This document shows, in pieces, positions 17,491 to 27,200 of a DNA stretch of 64,000 nt. The first letter of the stretch is position 1, and every line of letters begins with the position of its first letter. Source of the DNA: Paracandidimonas soli. Its GTDB lineage: Bacteria > Pseudomonadota > Gammaproteobacteria > Burkholderiales > Burkholderiaceae_B. Below the pieces are notes generated by a model that searched no databases, was not told where the DNA came from, and saw only the letters and a list, made by a program, of their open reading frames with translations. The stretch lies in NCBI RefSeq assembly GCF_004342005.1, contig NZ_SMBX01000003.1, positions 186,001 through 250,000 of the forward strand, in the 5' to 3' direction. The position numbers were made by a program, and so were the translations under genes.

Positions 17491-19659
17491 ATGGACAGGC
17501 CTCCTCCCGGAAAACGCGCGAACCGTGCCGCACAGCAAGGCTCCATCGCCGTTGCGATGGCCGGCGTCTTGTTGCTGGGGCTGATCCTGCTGGGATCGGT
17601 GCAGATCGGCTATACGGCTTATATCAAGCGGGAGCTGCAGAAAACCGCTGATGCGGCCGCGCTCAGCGGCGTCCAGGTGCTGGGGGCCGGCGATCAGGCC
17701 GGATGCGATGCGGCATTGACGGCGGCGCGTATCAACACCGGGCAGAACTTTCCGGGTCTGGCGCAGGGGGATGTGACGGCGGAGTGCGGTATATGGGATC
17801 AGGATACGTATCGTTCCATTGTTGCCGAGAAAGCCGACGCGGTGCGCGTATCAATCCGCAGTACGTTTGGCAGCATCGTGCCGTTCGTTTCAGATTCGCA
17901 GATATCGGTCGAGGCGGTTGCGTCGCATTCTGAGCCGATCGCGGTGTTCTCCATAGGGCCAAGGCTGGTCGAGTTCAACAACGACTCGGTGGTGGGCGGA
18001 CTGTTGCATACGCTGGGGCTGGATGTTTCGGCGTTGAGCGTGCTGAGCGAACGCGGCGTACTGGACTCCAGGTTCAAGATGGGTCGCCTGCTGCAGGAAT
18101 TGGGCCTGGAGCTGGAAGACGTCAATGTGGGTGGCATGGACAGCCTGCTGGATACGCGGATCGGTTTGCAAAACGTGCTGAACGCGGGGTTGCGGGCGGC
18201 CAACCAGGAAGAGTTCCTGCATGTGGGGACATCGCTGGTGCAAAGCGTGGAAAGCACTTTGGGAGTATCCGGTCTGGATATCCCACTGGGAGGCGAGAGC
18301 GGAGGATTGTTCGGCAAGATAGGAACGCAGAGCCTGGCGGGTGCCTTGAATGCGGATCTTAGGCTGGAAGAGTTCATCGGAACGGCGCTGGCCGTGGCGA
18401 CGATGGGAAATGCGTTGACACTGGATGTGGATGAGGTGGATCTCGGCTTCCTGAGTGTGCAGGTCGAGTCGGGAATTGTCGAGCCGCCTTCGATCAACAT
18501 AGGCGGACCGAATACGACCGTTTATAGCGCGCAGGTGCGTACATTCGCCGATATCCGGTTGGACACATCCAAGGTTTTGAACCTGCCGTTTTTGGACCGT
18601 GCGTTGAAGTTGACGCTTGACTTGCCGATCACGGTGGATGCGGTGCGGGGGAAAGCGACGTTGCTGGACGGCATGTGTGCTTCTATGGATGAGCAAGGCC
18701 GTCCGTTGGCGGAAATCGAGGCGGAGACGACTGCGCTGGGTATTTGCGTAGGAAATCATCCTAATCTGTTTTCTACGGTCGATGGTTGCGAGGCTGGTTT
18801 GCAGCCAAAATCGCTGATGAGTTTTCGATTGCTGGGCTCGTCTATTGCCGGTGTGAATACGAAACTGGCCTTCAGCGTTCCGCCTTCCGGATCGGAGCCT
18901 GAAAAAAAGCTGTTCCATGCAGGACAGTCGAGGATGATGCCGGAAGAAGGATCAAACCTTCCGCTGGGCGAGGCGGTTTCTAAAGTCATGGATACGGTCT
19001 TGGCCTCATTGCTGGTAGGTAGTGCTGGTCAGAGCGGGACCAGTTTGACGGCAGCGGAGAGGAAAAGCGTAGCGCAGGAGTTTTGGGATGCGGCTGATAC
19101 CGGATGCAATGTGTCGCCGTCCAATAACCGGCAGGCCTATGAGTGTCGCTCGCAAAGACTGCAGCGCGCTTCGGAGTCCATGGAAGACGGCTTGCAAGGA
19201 CTGCAGGGATTTCTTGGTGGGTTGGGCGGAGATACGCTGAATTTGCTCGGCGACTTGCTGTCATTGGATGTGGGAGGCGTGCTTGGCAGTGTGGGCAACG
19301 TCGTGGACAGCACGCTGGGCCTGGTGGGCAATTTGCTGGGGGGCCTGCTTGGCGGTCTTTTCGGAAACAATGATGAATGCGCTGGTCGAACCGGTGTGCT
19401 CGGTCTGGCGTATTCCGGCACGGCGGACGGTTGCATTACTAAGCTAAGCAATACGTTGAATCCACCTTCTTCGAATGCGCCTCCAAGTGCTGTATTGGCG
19501 GTTCTAGGGCAAGTGTTGGGGCTGCTGTCTCCCGTGCTGGATTCACTGGGGTCCGCTGTAGCTGGCGTGCTGCGCGATATCGCTGGCACGGAGCTCTTGC
19601 AATCCGAAGTCCGCCTGATCTCTCTCCAATGCGGCGGCGCCCCGCGTCTGATGCGGTAG
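17491..19659 (+). CDS. tadG: Pilus assembly protein TadG
   Basis: A 722-residue protein with an N-terminal membrane segment (residues 19-40; GSIAVAMAGVLLLGLIL) and ELQKTADAAALSGVQVL, the standard TadG-like N-terminal signature. A long secreted domain follows, with many Leu/Gly-rich repeats such as GLVGNLLGGLLGGLFG near residue 615, and scattered cysteines. TadG is a pseudopilin-like protein needed for pilus function. GAGG lies about 7 nt before the ATG at 17491. It is the last structural gene of the Tad locus. Confidence 0.85.
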   Translation: MDRPPPGKRANRAAQQGSIAVAMAGVLLLGLILLGSVQIGYTAYIKRELQKTADAAALSGVQVLGAGDQAGCDAALTAARINTGQNFPGLAQGDVTAECGIWDQDTYRSIVAEKADAVRVSIRSTFGSIVPFVSDSQISVEAVASHSEPIAVFSIGPRLVEFNNDSVVGGLLHTLGLDVSALSVLSERGVLDSRFKMGRLLQELGLELEDVNVGGMDSLLDTRIGLQNVLNAGLRAANQEEFLHVGTSLVQSVESTLGVSGLDIPLGGESGGLFGKIGTQSLAGALNADLRLEEFIGTALAVATMGNALTLDVDEVDLGFLSVQVESGIVEPPSINIGGPNTTVYSAQVRTFADIRLDTSKVLNLPFLDRALKLTLDLPITVDAVRGKATLLDGMCASMDEQGRPLAEIEAETTALGICVGNHPNLFSTVDGCEAGLQPKSLMSFRLLGSSIAGVNTKLAFSVPPSGSEPEKKLFHAGQSRMMPEEGSNLPLGEAVSKVMDTVLASLLVGSAGQSGTSLTAAERKSVAQEFWDAADTGCNVSPSNNRQAYECRSQRLQRASESMEDGLQGLQGFLGGLGGDTLNLLGDLLSLDVGGVLGSVGNVVDSTLGLVGNLLGGLLGGLFGNNDECAGRTGVLGLAYSGTADGCITKLSNTLNPPSSNAPPSAVLAVLGQVLGLLSPVLDSLGSAVAGVLRDIAGTELLQSEVRLISLQCGGAPRLMR

Positions 19660-19696
19660 CGGTATTTCCAGAATGCAGTTGATTGATAGGTAGGTA

Positions 19697-21091
19697 ATGA
19701 CTCAAGTTTCCGATCAGGATGATTTCGATCTGTTCGTCTGGGAAGGCAGTTCCGATATCGGGTTGCGCGCGGAGCGCTGCCTGTCGGCTTTCGATGTCAA
19801 TGTGGTGCGCGTCGATCCGGCGGCCATGCCGTCCTTGCCGCACGATCCGAAGCGCCGGGCCGTGGCGCTGGTTTCCGCCACCGTCATGGGCGGCGCCGGC
19901 TTCGCCGGGCACGATTGGCTGAAGGCCAGGGCCATTCCCATCATCTGGGTGGCTTCCGAAGATCGCGGGCATGACCCACGCTTTTATCCGCCGGCCTATT
20001 CGCATACCTTGCCGTTGTCGTTCACTTGTGCGGAACTGCGTGGCATGGCGTTGCGGCTGGCCGGCGTGGCGGGAGCGCAGGCAGCGGAAAAGCCTGCCGC
20101 GCGGCAGGCGTCTCCCCTGGTGGCAGTATCGGATGTCATGAAAGCCTTGCTGGAAGAGGCCGAGATGTACGCCGATTGCAGCGTCAACGTCCTGATCCAT
20201 GGAGAGACGGGCGTCGGCAAGGAGCGTGTGGCGCGTCTTTTGCACGAGCGCTCGGCCTGGGCCGACGGGCCTTTCGTCGCGGTGAACTGCGGGGCTGTGC
20301 CGGAAGGGCTGTTCGAGGCGCATTTCTTCGGGCACGCGAAAGGCGCATTCACCGGCGCGGTCGGCACGCACAAAGGCTATTTCGAGCAGGCCGACGGCGG
20401 CACCCTGTTCCTGGACGAGATCGGCGACCTGCCCCTTTACCAGCAGGTGAAGCTGTTGCGCGTCCTGGAGCAGAGCACGATTACCCGTCTGGGCTCGACG
20501 GCGGAAATCCCGGTGCGTTTTCGCCTGGTATCGGCGACCAATCGCGATTTGCGCGAGGAAGTTGCTCGGGAAAGATTCCGCGCCGACCTGTATTTCCGTC
20601 TGGCCGTGATCGAACTGGAGGTTCCCAGCCTGGAAGAACGCGGCGCGGCGGAAAAAGCCGCCATTTTTCGCGCGCTGCTGGCGCGCGACCTGCCTGCGGA
20701 GGCACAGGAAGCGCCCGACTGGCTGATCGCGCGGATATCCGCCATGTACTTCTCCGGCAATGTGCGCGAACTGGCGAACCTGGCGGAACGCATTGGCATC
20801 GTCTGGCGCCTGTCCGGGCAGTGGCATCGGGAAAGGATCGAGCGCGTGCTAGACAGGGCGGGCGATGTGCGCCTGCCCTCCGCAGGTCGGAAACCGGCGC
20901 AAGAGGAAGCGTTCGATGCGAGCCGCCTGTCGGAAGGCGATTGGCAGGAGCGCATCCGCATCGAAGAGGTACTGCGCCGGCATGGCTGGCGCCGCCAGGA
21001 TACGGCTGCTTCGCTGGGGATCAGCCGCAAGGTGCTTTGGGAAAAAATGCGCAAGCTGGGGATTACCGCCCCGGCGGAGGCGGCGCAATGA
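19697..21091 (+). CDS. Sigma-54 dependent transcriptional activator
   Basis: A 464-residue NtrC-family activator. The central AAA+ domain (about 140-375) has Walker A GETGVGKE, the sigma-54 contacting loop [10 protein letters not shown], Walker [12 protein letters not shown] and the arginine-finger region [11 protein letters not shown] Fis-type HTH closes the protein ([20 protein letters not shown]). The N-terminal 125 residues look receiver-sized, but I cannot find the phosphoacceptor Asp motif, so activation by phosphorylation is doubtful. No kinase gene is adjacent. Position 38 nt after tadG makes control of the Tad cluster likely, by inference. Confidence 0.88.
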   Translation: MTQVSDQDDFDLFVWEGSSDIGLRAERCLSAFDVNVVRVDPAAMPSLPHDPKRRAVALVSATVMGGAGFAGHDWLKARAIPIIWVASEDRGHDPRFYPPAYSHTLPLSFTCAELRGMALRLAGVAGAQAAEKPAARQASPLVAVSDVMKALLEEAEMYADCSVNVLIHGETGVGKERVARLLHERSAWADGPFVAVNCGAVPEGLFEAHFFGHAKGAFTGAVGTHKGYFEQADGGTLFLDEIGDLPLYQQVKLLRVLEQSTITRLGSTAEIPVRFRLVSATNRDLREEVARERFRADLYFRLAVIELEVPSLEERGAAEKAAIFRALLARDLPAEAQEAPDWLIARISAMYFSGNVRELANLAERIGIVWRLSGQWHRERIERVLDRAGDVRLPSAGRKPAQEEAFDASRLSEGDWQERIRIEEVLRRHGWRRQDTAASLGISRKVLWEKMRKLGITAPAEAAQ

Positions 21092-21174
21092 CGGCTGTCG
21101 CGCACGCCCGGGCTGGAAGATCCATCAAGTTTGCAATTCGTCATATCAAAATTGAACCAACAAGGAAACAGAGC

Positions 21175-21927
21175 ATGTCTATCGTTTTTCAACGCAGCAT
21201 TTCCCGCATGGCGCTAACCATGCTGGCGAGCGCCATGGCGTCCGGGTGCGCGAGCGCGCAATTCGGCAGTAAGGCACAGGCGGAAACGCCCGAGCCGACG
21301 GTTGTCCGGTCCGAGCGCGATGCCCGGGCCGACGCGGAGGCAGTGACGCCGCCCATGGCGTCGGTGCAGACGCAGCCCAACAGTACCGTAGGAGAGCTGC
21401 GGGCGCTGATACAGAACCGCCAGGTCGATGAAATGCGCACGAGCTACAACGGGACTTATGGCGCCAGCCTGCTGTTCCAGCCGGAAACGCTGACATATTT
21501 CGTGGCCCTGTTCCAGCAAAAGGATTTCTGGCGGGTCGTGAAAACGGACCAGCATGCGCAGGCGGAACAGCTGTATCGGCGTTTCAGCGAAGAAACCCGG
21601 GCGTTGGCGGAAGAGGAGTTGCGCGGTGTCAGGCTGCAGGCGGAATATGCCTATACCGAGCGCCAGCTGGGACAGCGCGCAGCCGAACTGGCGACGCTGC
21701 AGAACGATCTGCAGACCCAGCAGCGGCAGGAAAGCGTCGTGGCTGCGCGCAGGCAGCAGGCAAAAGCCCAGGCTGAACAGCTTGCGCAGCAGCAGCGCGA
21801 GGCGCGCCAGCAACTGCAGGCCTTGCAGCGCCAGATCCGTTCGATCGAAGAGCAGCAGGCTGCGCTCGGACAGAGCAGGCAGGCCAAGCCTGCTCAGGGA
21901 GGTAAAAAGACGTTGCCGCCAAAGTGA
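21175..21927 (+). CDS. Coiled-coil lipoprotein, DUF2968-like
   Basis: A 250-residue lipoprotein with lipobox ASGC near residue 22. A globular region (TVGELRALIQNRQVDEMRTS, TYGASLLFQPETLTYFVALF) is followed by a long Gln/Arg/Ala-rich coiled coil (residues about 140-235). This matches DUF2968 family proteins of Burkholderiales, whose function is unknown. AAGGA sits about 9 nt before the ATG. It follows the sigma-54 activator, but the 83-nt gap leaves open whether it belongs to the Tad transcript. Confidence 0.72.
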   Translation: MSIVFQRSISRMALTMLASAMASGCASAQFGSKAQAETPEPTVVRSERDARADAEAVTPPMASVQTQPNSTVGELRALIQNRQVDEMRTSYNGTYGASLLFQPETLTYFVALFQQKDFWRVVKTDQHAQAEQLYRRFSEETRALAEEELRGVRLQAEYAYTERQLGQRAAELATLQNDLQTQQRQESVVAARRQQAKAQAEQLAQQQREARQQLQALQRQIRSIEEQQAALGQSRQAKPAQGGKKTLPPK

Positions 21928-21951
21928 GGCCAGACGGCGGCCGCCGGTACG

Positions 21952-23061
21952 TTAGAACTGGCGGCTGAGCGTCACGCTGCCGAAGACCGGAGTTTCTTTC
22001 TGCCCCCTGAATTCCCGGGTACGGTGGTAGCGCGCGATCGTCAGTTTCCATTCGTTGTAGGAAAGGCTCAGACCGTAGCCGATGTCGGCCACGAAGGGGC
22101 GCTTGCTCACACTATGGCTGTCGCGGAATGTGTTGCCATCGAGCGTGATGTCGCGCAGCACCGCCTTACCGTTGATGGAGGCGAACAGATGGCCGGACCA
22201 GCCGCTGTTTTTGCTGTAGGTGCGCGGCGGCGCGGTGTTCTCGCCGGCAAGGCGCAGCGGAGTACTGCCGAAATCGTCGGGCAGCCTGAAGCCATAGCGG
22301 ATTTCGCCGCCCAGGTTGGCGTAGGTGGCCAGATTGCCCACGCCTGCGCCCCAGTGCCCGATGGCGTCCCAGCCCCAGGCGCCGCGCTGCGAGGACCCTG
22401 GGAATCGATGCATGCGTTCGTGGGCGAGCAGGAATACCGGCTCGTTGTGCAACTGGTTGTCCCAGCCATGGAACTTGTGGCTGCCCGTGATCTTGTGCAC
22501 GCCGTGCTGTATGGGCTTGCCCAGGGCTGCAGGACCGATGATGCCGACGCTCAGGTGCGTGGCGTGCAGGGTGTCGCCCGAACGGGCGTTGAAGCCGAAG
22601 CTGGCCAGCAGGGCGGCGGCGTAGGGCCTGTCGTCTTCGATGAGGTCGCTACGGGAATAGTCCAGCGGCGTGAACAGGGCGTGGGCGAAGGATACGACCA
22701 TGTTCTGCTGCTCGAAGCCCTGTGGATGCAGCCAGGTGAGGTAGCTGTTGACTGCGCGGGCGGAGGCCGGCAGGCAGGGATCCTGGGTATAGCTGGCCAG
22801 ATTGGGGGACATCCAGCTCAGCTTCACGCCGTTGGTGTATCCCTGATCCTGGCCGTTGGCTCCGAACATGTCGTTGTCGACCCGCAGGCTCAGCGTGGAC
22901 GGCGCCCGTTCATAGGCGCTGTCGCCGTTGCAGATGCCGGATGCCGCCACTGACGCCGTGCCGTGCAATGCAAGCAGTCCGGCGATGCCGAGCATGGCCA
23001 GGCGGTTTGCATTGCGGGGGTGACGAGGGAACTGCACACACAACCTTGTCTGGTTCGTCAT
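21952..23061 (-). CDS. lpxR: LpxR-like outer-membrane lipid A 3'-O-deacylase (DUF2219)
   Basis: A 369-residue outer-membrane barrel with a signal peptide and a C-terminal Phe. LpxR hallmarks are present: VDNDMF, GYTNGVKLSW, DDRPYAAALL and HGWDNQLHNEP, the last carrying the conserved catalytic-site block. In Salmonella the enzyme removes the 3'-acyloxyacyl chain of lipid A in the outer membrane. The start at MTNQT is preferred over a GTG 6 nt earlier. It stands alone, convergent with the DUF2968 gene and 285 bp from serB. Confidence 0.85.
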   Translation of the reverse strand: MTNQTRLCVQFPRHPRNANRLAMLGIAGLLALHGTASVAASGICNGDSAYERAPSTLSLRVDNDMFGANGQDQGYTNGVKLSWMSPNLASYTQDPCLPASARAVNSYLTWLHPQGFEQQNMVVSFAHALFTPLDYSRSDLIEDDRPYAAALLASFGFNARSGDTLHATHLSVGIIGPAALGKPIQHGVHKITGSHKFHGWDNQLHNEPVFLLAHERMHRFPGSSQRGAWGWDAIGHWGAGVGNLATYANLGGEIRYGFRLPDDFGSTPLRLAGENTAPPRTYSKNSGWSGHLFASINGKAVLRDITLDGNTFRDSHSVSKRPFVADIGYGLSLSYNEWKLTIARYHRTREFRGQKETPVFGSVTLSRQF

Positions 23062-23345
23062 GAACACTCTCTTGTTGCCTGATTATTCCATTTCCAGATC
23101 AAACGTGCACTTTGTCGGCTTCGCTTGCCTTACGCTTGTAATGTCTGCGCTTCGCCTTCGTGTTCACGCTTGATCTGGAAATGGAATTATTTGCCGCTAG
23201 GCCGTCTGAAACAAGGATAGTGCAAGACTCGATGCTTCGCCAGTGCGGCGCGCTGTTTACAACAGTGCGCCGCGTAACGGTTTGCTAAAGGCGTTTCCCG
23301 CCGGCTCCGCCGCGTAAGCGCAGGCAAGGAAATGCAAGTCTCGCC
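23062..23345. other. Intergenic region holding a long inverted repeat
   Basis: The 284-bp gap between lpxR and serB holds the inverted repeat described separately, then about 150 bp in which I see nothing else. Confidence 0.5.
23085..23187. repeat. 18-bp inverted repeat with structured spacer
   Basis: ATTCCATTTCCAGATCAA at 23085-23102 is the exact reverse complement of 23170-23187, and complementarity extends a few bases further with mismatches. The 67-nt spacer contains repeated CTTCGC/CTTACGC words. It lies just upstream of lpxR. It resembles a small REPIN or MITE-like unit or a long stem-loop; no other copy was noticed in the window. Confidence 0.65.
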
Positions 23346-24191
23346 TCAGGCGCGGAACCAGTTCAGGACGCTGTCTAGCGGGCTGACGTTCAGCGCGTAC
23401 CGGGCCTGCGCGCGCACGACAGGCTTGGCGCGATAGGCGATGGAGTAGTGGGCGTGCGACATCATCTCCAGGTCGTTCGCGCCGTCGCCCAGGGCCAGTA
23501 TCTGGCGCGGCGCGGCATCGACGGCATCCGCCATCGCCTTGACGGCGCGCGCCTTGGCCGCGCCGTCGACGATTTCGCCCAGCACCCGGCCCGTCAGCTT
23601 GCCGTCGACGATTTCCAGGGTGTTGGCGCGCGTTTCGTCCAGGCCCAGGCGCTCCTGGAGGCGTTGTGTGAAGAACGTGAATCCGCCGGAAACCAGCAAG
23701 GTCCTGATGCCCGCGCGTTTCGTGGTCTGGATCAGGTTTTCGGCGCCGGGATTCAGTTGCAGGCGTTCCTGGTAGACGCGCTCCAGCGCTTCGACACCCA
23801 CGCCTTCCAGCAGGGAGACGCGGCGGCGCAGGCTTTCCGAGAAGTCCTTGATTTCGCCGCGCATGGCGGCCTCGGTAATGGCGGCGACCTGCGCCTTGCG
23901 TCCGGCCATGTCGGCGATTTCATCGATGCATTCGATATTGATGAGCGTCGAGTCCATATCGCTGGCCAGCACCTTGCAGTCGGTCAGGCGGTCGATCTGG
24001 TCCAGGAATGCATGGTCTATCCCCAGCGATTCGCACAGCGCGGCGACTTCCGCCCGTGCGGCGGCGTCGACATCGATCAGCCTGACCGTGGTCTGGTTGA
24101 GATTCTGGATGCCGCCGGCCTGGGCGATGGCGGCTATCTTTTCGGTGTCCGGGGCGCGCAGGTCGGGCGCCTGCAGGATGAGTTGTGTCAT
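23346..24191 (-). CDS. serB: Phosphoserine phosphatase SerB
   Basis: A 281-residue HAD-superfamily phosphatase making L-serine from O-phosphoserine, the last step of serine synthesis. The nucleophile motif is SDMDSTLINIECIDEIAD, followed by LLVSGGFTFFTQRL (motif II Ser) and ALGDGANDLEMM (Asp motif III). An N-terminal region of about 80 residues matches the ACT-like extension of SerB. It starts 18 nt after the mfd stop, so the two share a transcript. Confidence 0.96.
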   Translation of the reverse strand: MTQLILQAPDLRAPDTEKIAAIAQAGGIQNLNQTTVRLIDVDAAARAEVAALCESLGIDHAFLDQIDRLTDCKVLASDMDSTLINIECIDEIADMAGRKAQVAAITEAAMRGEIKDFSESLRRRVSLLEGVGVEALERVYQERLQLNPGAENLIQTTKRAGIRTLLVSGGFTFFTQRLQERLGLDETRANTLEIVDGKLTGRVLGEIVDGAAKARAVKAMADAVDAAPRQILALGDGANDLEMMSHAHYSIAYRAKPVVRAQARYALNVSPLDSVLNWFRA

Positions 24192-24209
24192 GATTGTTTG
24201 CGGAAAGCC

Positions 24210-27200
24210 TCAGGAAAGAGCGCGCAGAATGGCGCGAATGGCATCGATGCGGGCATCCAGGGTCTTGGCCTTGCCCAGGTCGATTTTAAGTTTTTCCGGA
24301 CCGGCAAGCTTGACCTCGCGCTGAGTCTGCACCAGCTGGATGATGCGGATCGGCTCGACATTGGGCTTGTTGCTGAATTGCAGCGTGGCCTGCTGTTCGT
24401 TGGCATCGATCTTGACGATGCCCATGGGCTCCGCCTGGATGCGCAGCCGGTGCGTGGTCAGCAGCGTCCTGGCCGGCTCCGGCAGCTTGCCGTAGCGGTC
24501 GATGAGCTCTTCCTGGATGATGATGAGATCGTCTTCGCTGCGCGCGTGCGCCAGCCGCTTGTACAGGCCCAGGCGGGCGTGGACGTCGGGGCAGTAGTCC
24601 GCCGGCAGCAGGGCCGGGCTGTGCAGGTTGACTTCGCACAGCATGTCGAAAGGGGAGTCCAGGTCGGGCTCTTCGCCGGACTTCAGCGCGCGTACCGCGG
24701 CGTTGAGCATCTCGGAATACATCGAGAAGCCGATCTCCTGGATGTTGCCCGACTGGGAGTCGCCCAGAACTTCGCCCGCGCCGCGGATTTCCAGGTCGTG
24801 CATGGCCAGGTAGAACCCGGCGCCCAGGTCTTCCATGGACTGGATGGCCTCCAGGCGCTTTTTCGCGTTGCTGGTGATGGCATCTTCGCCGGGCGTCAGC
24901 AGGTAGGCGTAGGCCTGGTGGTGAGAGCGTCCGACGCGGCCGCGCAGCTGGTGCAGCTGCGCCAGGCCCAGGCGGTCCGCCCGATGGATGACGATGGTAT
25001 TGGCCGTCGGCACGTCGATGCCGGTTTCGATGATGGTCGTGCACAGCAGCACGTTGTAGCGCTGCTGGTAGAAGCCCTTCATCACCTGTTCCAGCTCGCG
25101 CTCGGGCATCTGGCCGTGCGCGACGGCGATACGGGCTTCCGGCACCAGCTCTTCCAGGCGCGCGCGGCGATTCTGGATGGTTTCGACTTCGTTGTGCAGG
25201 AAGTACACCTGGCCGCCGCGCTTGAGCTCGCGCAGCAGGGCTTCGCGGATGGTGCTGCCGTCCTCGCGCCGCACGAAGGTCTTGATGGCGAGGCGCTTCT
25301 GCGGCGCGGTGGCGATGACGGAAAAATCGCGTATGCCTTCCAGCGACATGCCCAGGGTGCGCGGAATGGGCGTGGCCGTCAGCGTCAGCACGTCGACTTC
25401 GGCGCGCAGGGCCTTGAGCGCCTCTTTCTGCTTCACGCCGAAGCGGTGTTCCTCGTCGATGATGACCAGGCCGAGCCGCTTGAACTTCACTTCCTTGGAC
25501 AGAATCTTGTGCGTGCCGATCACGATGTCGATGCTGCCGTCGTTCAGTCCCTTGATGGCGGCCGCGGTTTCCTTGGCGGAGCGGAAGCGCGACATTTCCA
25601 CGATGCGCACGGGCCAGTCGGCGAAGCGGTCGGCAAAGGTCTGCGCATGCTGTTCGGCCAGCAGGGTCGTGGGGCACAGCAGCGCGACCTGCTTGCCGTC
25701 CATGGCGGCGATGAAGGCGGCGCGCAGGGCGACCTCGGTCTTGCCGAAGCCCACGTCGCCGCAAACCAGACGGTCCATGGGGCGGCCCGACGTCATGTCG
25801 CCGATGACGGCCTCGATGGCGGAAGCCTGGTCGGGTGTTTCCTCGAAACCGAAGCCCTCGGCGAACGCTTGGTAGTCGGCCGCCGAGAGCTTGAAGTGAT
25901 GGCCTGCGCGGGCGGCGCGCTGCGCGTAAAGCGCCAGCAGTTCGGCGGCGGCGTCGCGCGCCTGTTTCGCCGCCTTGCGCCGCGCTTTGTCCCATTGCCC
26001 GGACCCCAGTTGGTGCAGCGGCGCCTGCTCGGGGTTGGCGCCGCTGTAGCGCGCGATGACGTGCAGTTGCGCGACCGGCACATAGAGCGTGGCGCCGCCC
26101 GAGTATTCCAGGTGCAGGAATTCCATCCGGCCTTCGCCCAGATCCATTTCGACCAGGCCGTGGTAGCGCCCGATGCCGTGCTGGGCGTGGACGACGGGGT
26201 CGCCTTCTCGCAGCTCGGACAGGTCGCGGATCATGGCCTCGACGTCGCTGTTCTGTTCCTGTGCGCGGCGGCCACGCTTGCCGCGCGACGCCTGGTGCGG
26301 GTACAGGTCGTTTTCCGTCAGCAGGAGCAGGCCCGCATCGGCCAGTCCGAAGCCGCTGTCCAGCGCGGCGATGACCAGGGCGAAGCGGCCTTGGCCTTCC
26401 AGGAATTCATGCAGCGACGTGGTGTGCGTATCGGGAGCCAGGCCGAATTCGGCCAGCATCTGCAGCAGGGTTTCCCGGCGGCCGGCGGAGTCCGTGCAAA
26501 GCGCGATGCGCAGCGGAGACGACTGCAGCAGGTGGCGCAGGCGGTGCACGGGATCGTTCGCACGGCGGTCCACCGAGATATCCGGCAGCGGCAGGAAGCC
26601 CGGATGAGCGTCTTGCGGCGTCAATGCAAGCCGGGCGAAATCCTTCAGGCGCGAATGCAGGGTTTCCGCATCCAGGAACAGGGTATCGGGCGGCAGTACA
26701 GGACGTTCGCGGTCGCTTTTCAGGAACTGGTAGCGACCGTAGGTATCCTGGTGAAAGCGTTCGATGGCTGCCTGGATGTCGCCGATCGTGACAGCGATGG
26801 TGTCTTCCGGCAGGTAGTCGAACAGCGTGGCCGTGTGCTCGAAGAACAGCGGCAGGTAGTACTCGACGCCGGCAAAGGCGATGCCGTTGCCGATGTCCTT
26901 GTAGGGCAGGGCGCGCGAAGGGTCGCCTTCGAACAGCTCGCGAAAGCGCGAGCGGAACTGGTTGCGCGCCTCCTGGTCCATGGGAAATTCGCGGCCCGGC
27001 AGGAGCTGGATGTCCTTGACCGGATACAGGCTGCGCTGGGTATCCACGTCGAAACTGCGGATGGTTTCGATCTCGTCGTCGAACAGGTCGATACGGTAGG
27101 GAAGCACGGATCCCATGGGGAACAGGTCGATCAGGCTGCCGCGGATGCTGAATTCGCCGGGCGCCGTCACCTGTGTGACGTGCGTGTAGTTTGCCAGTGT

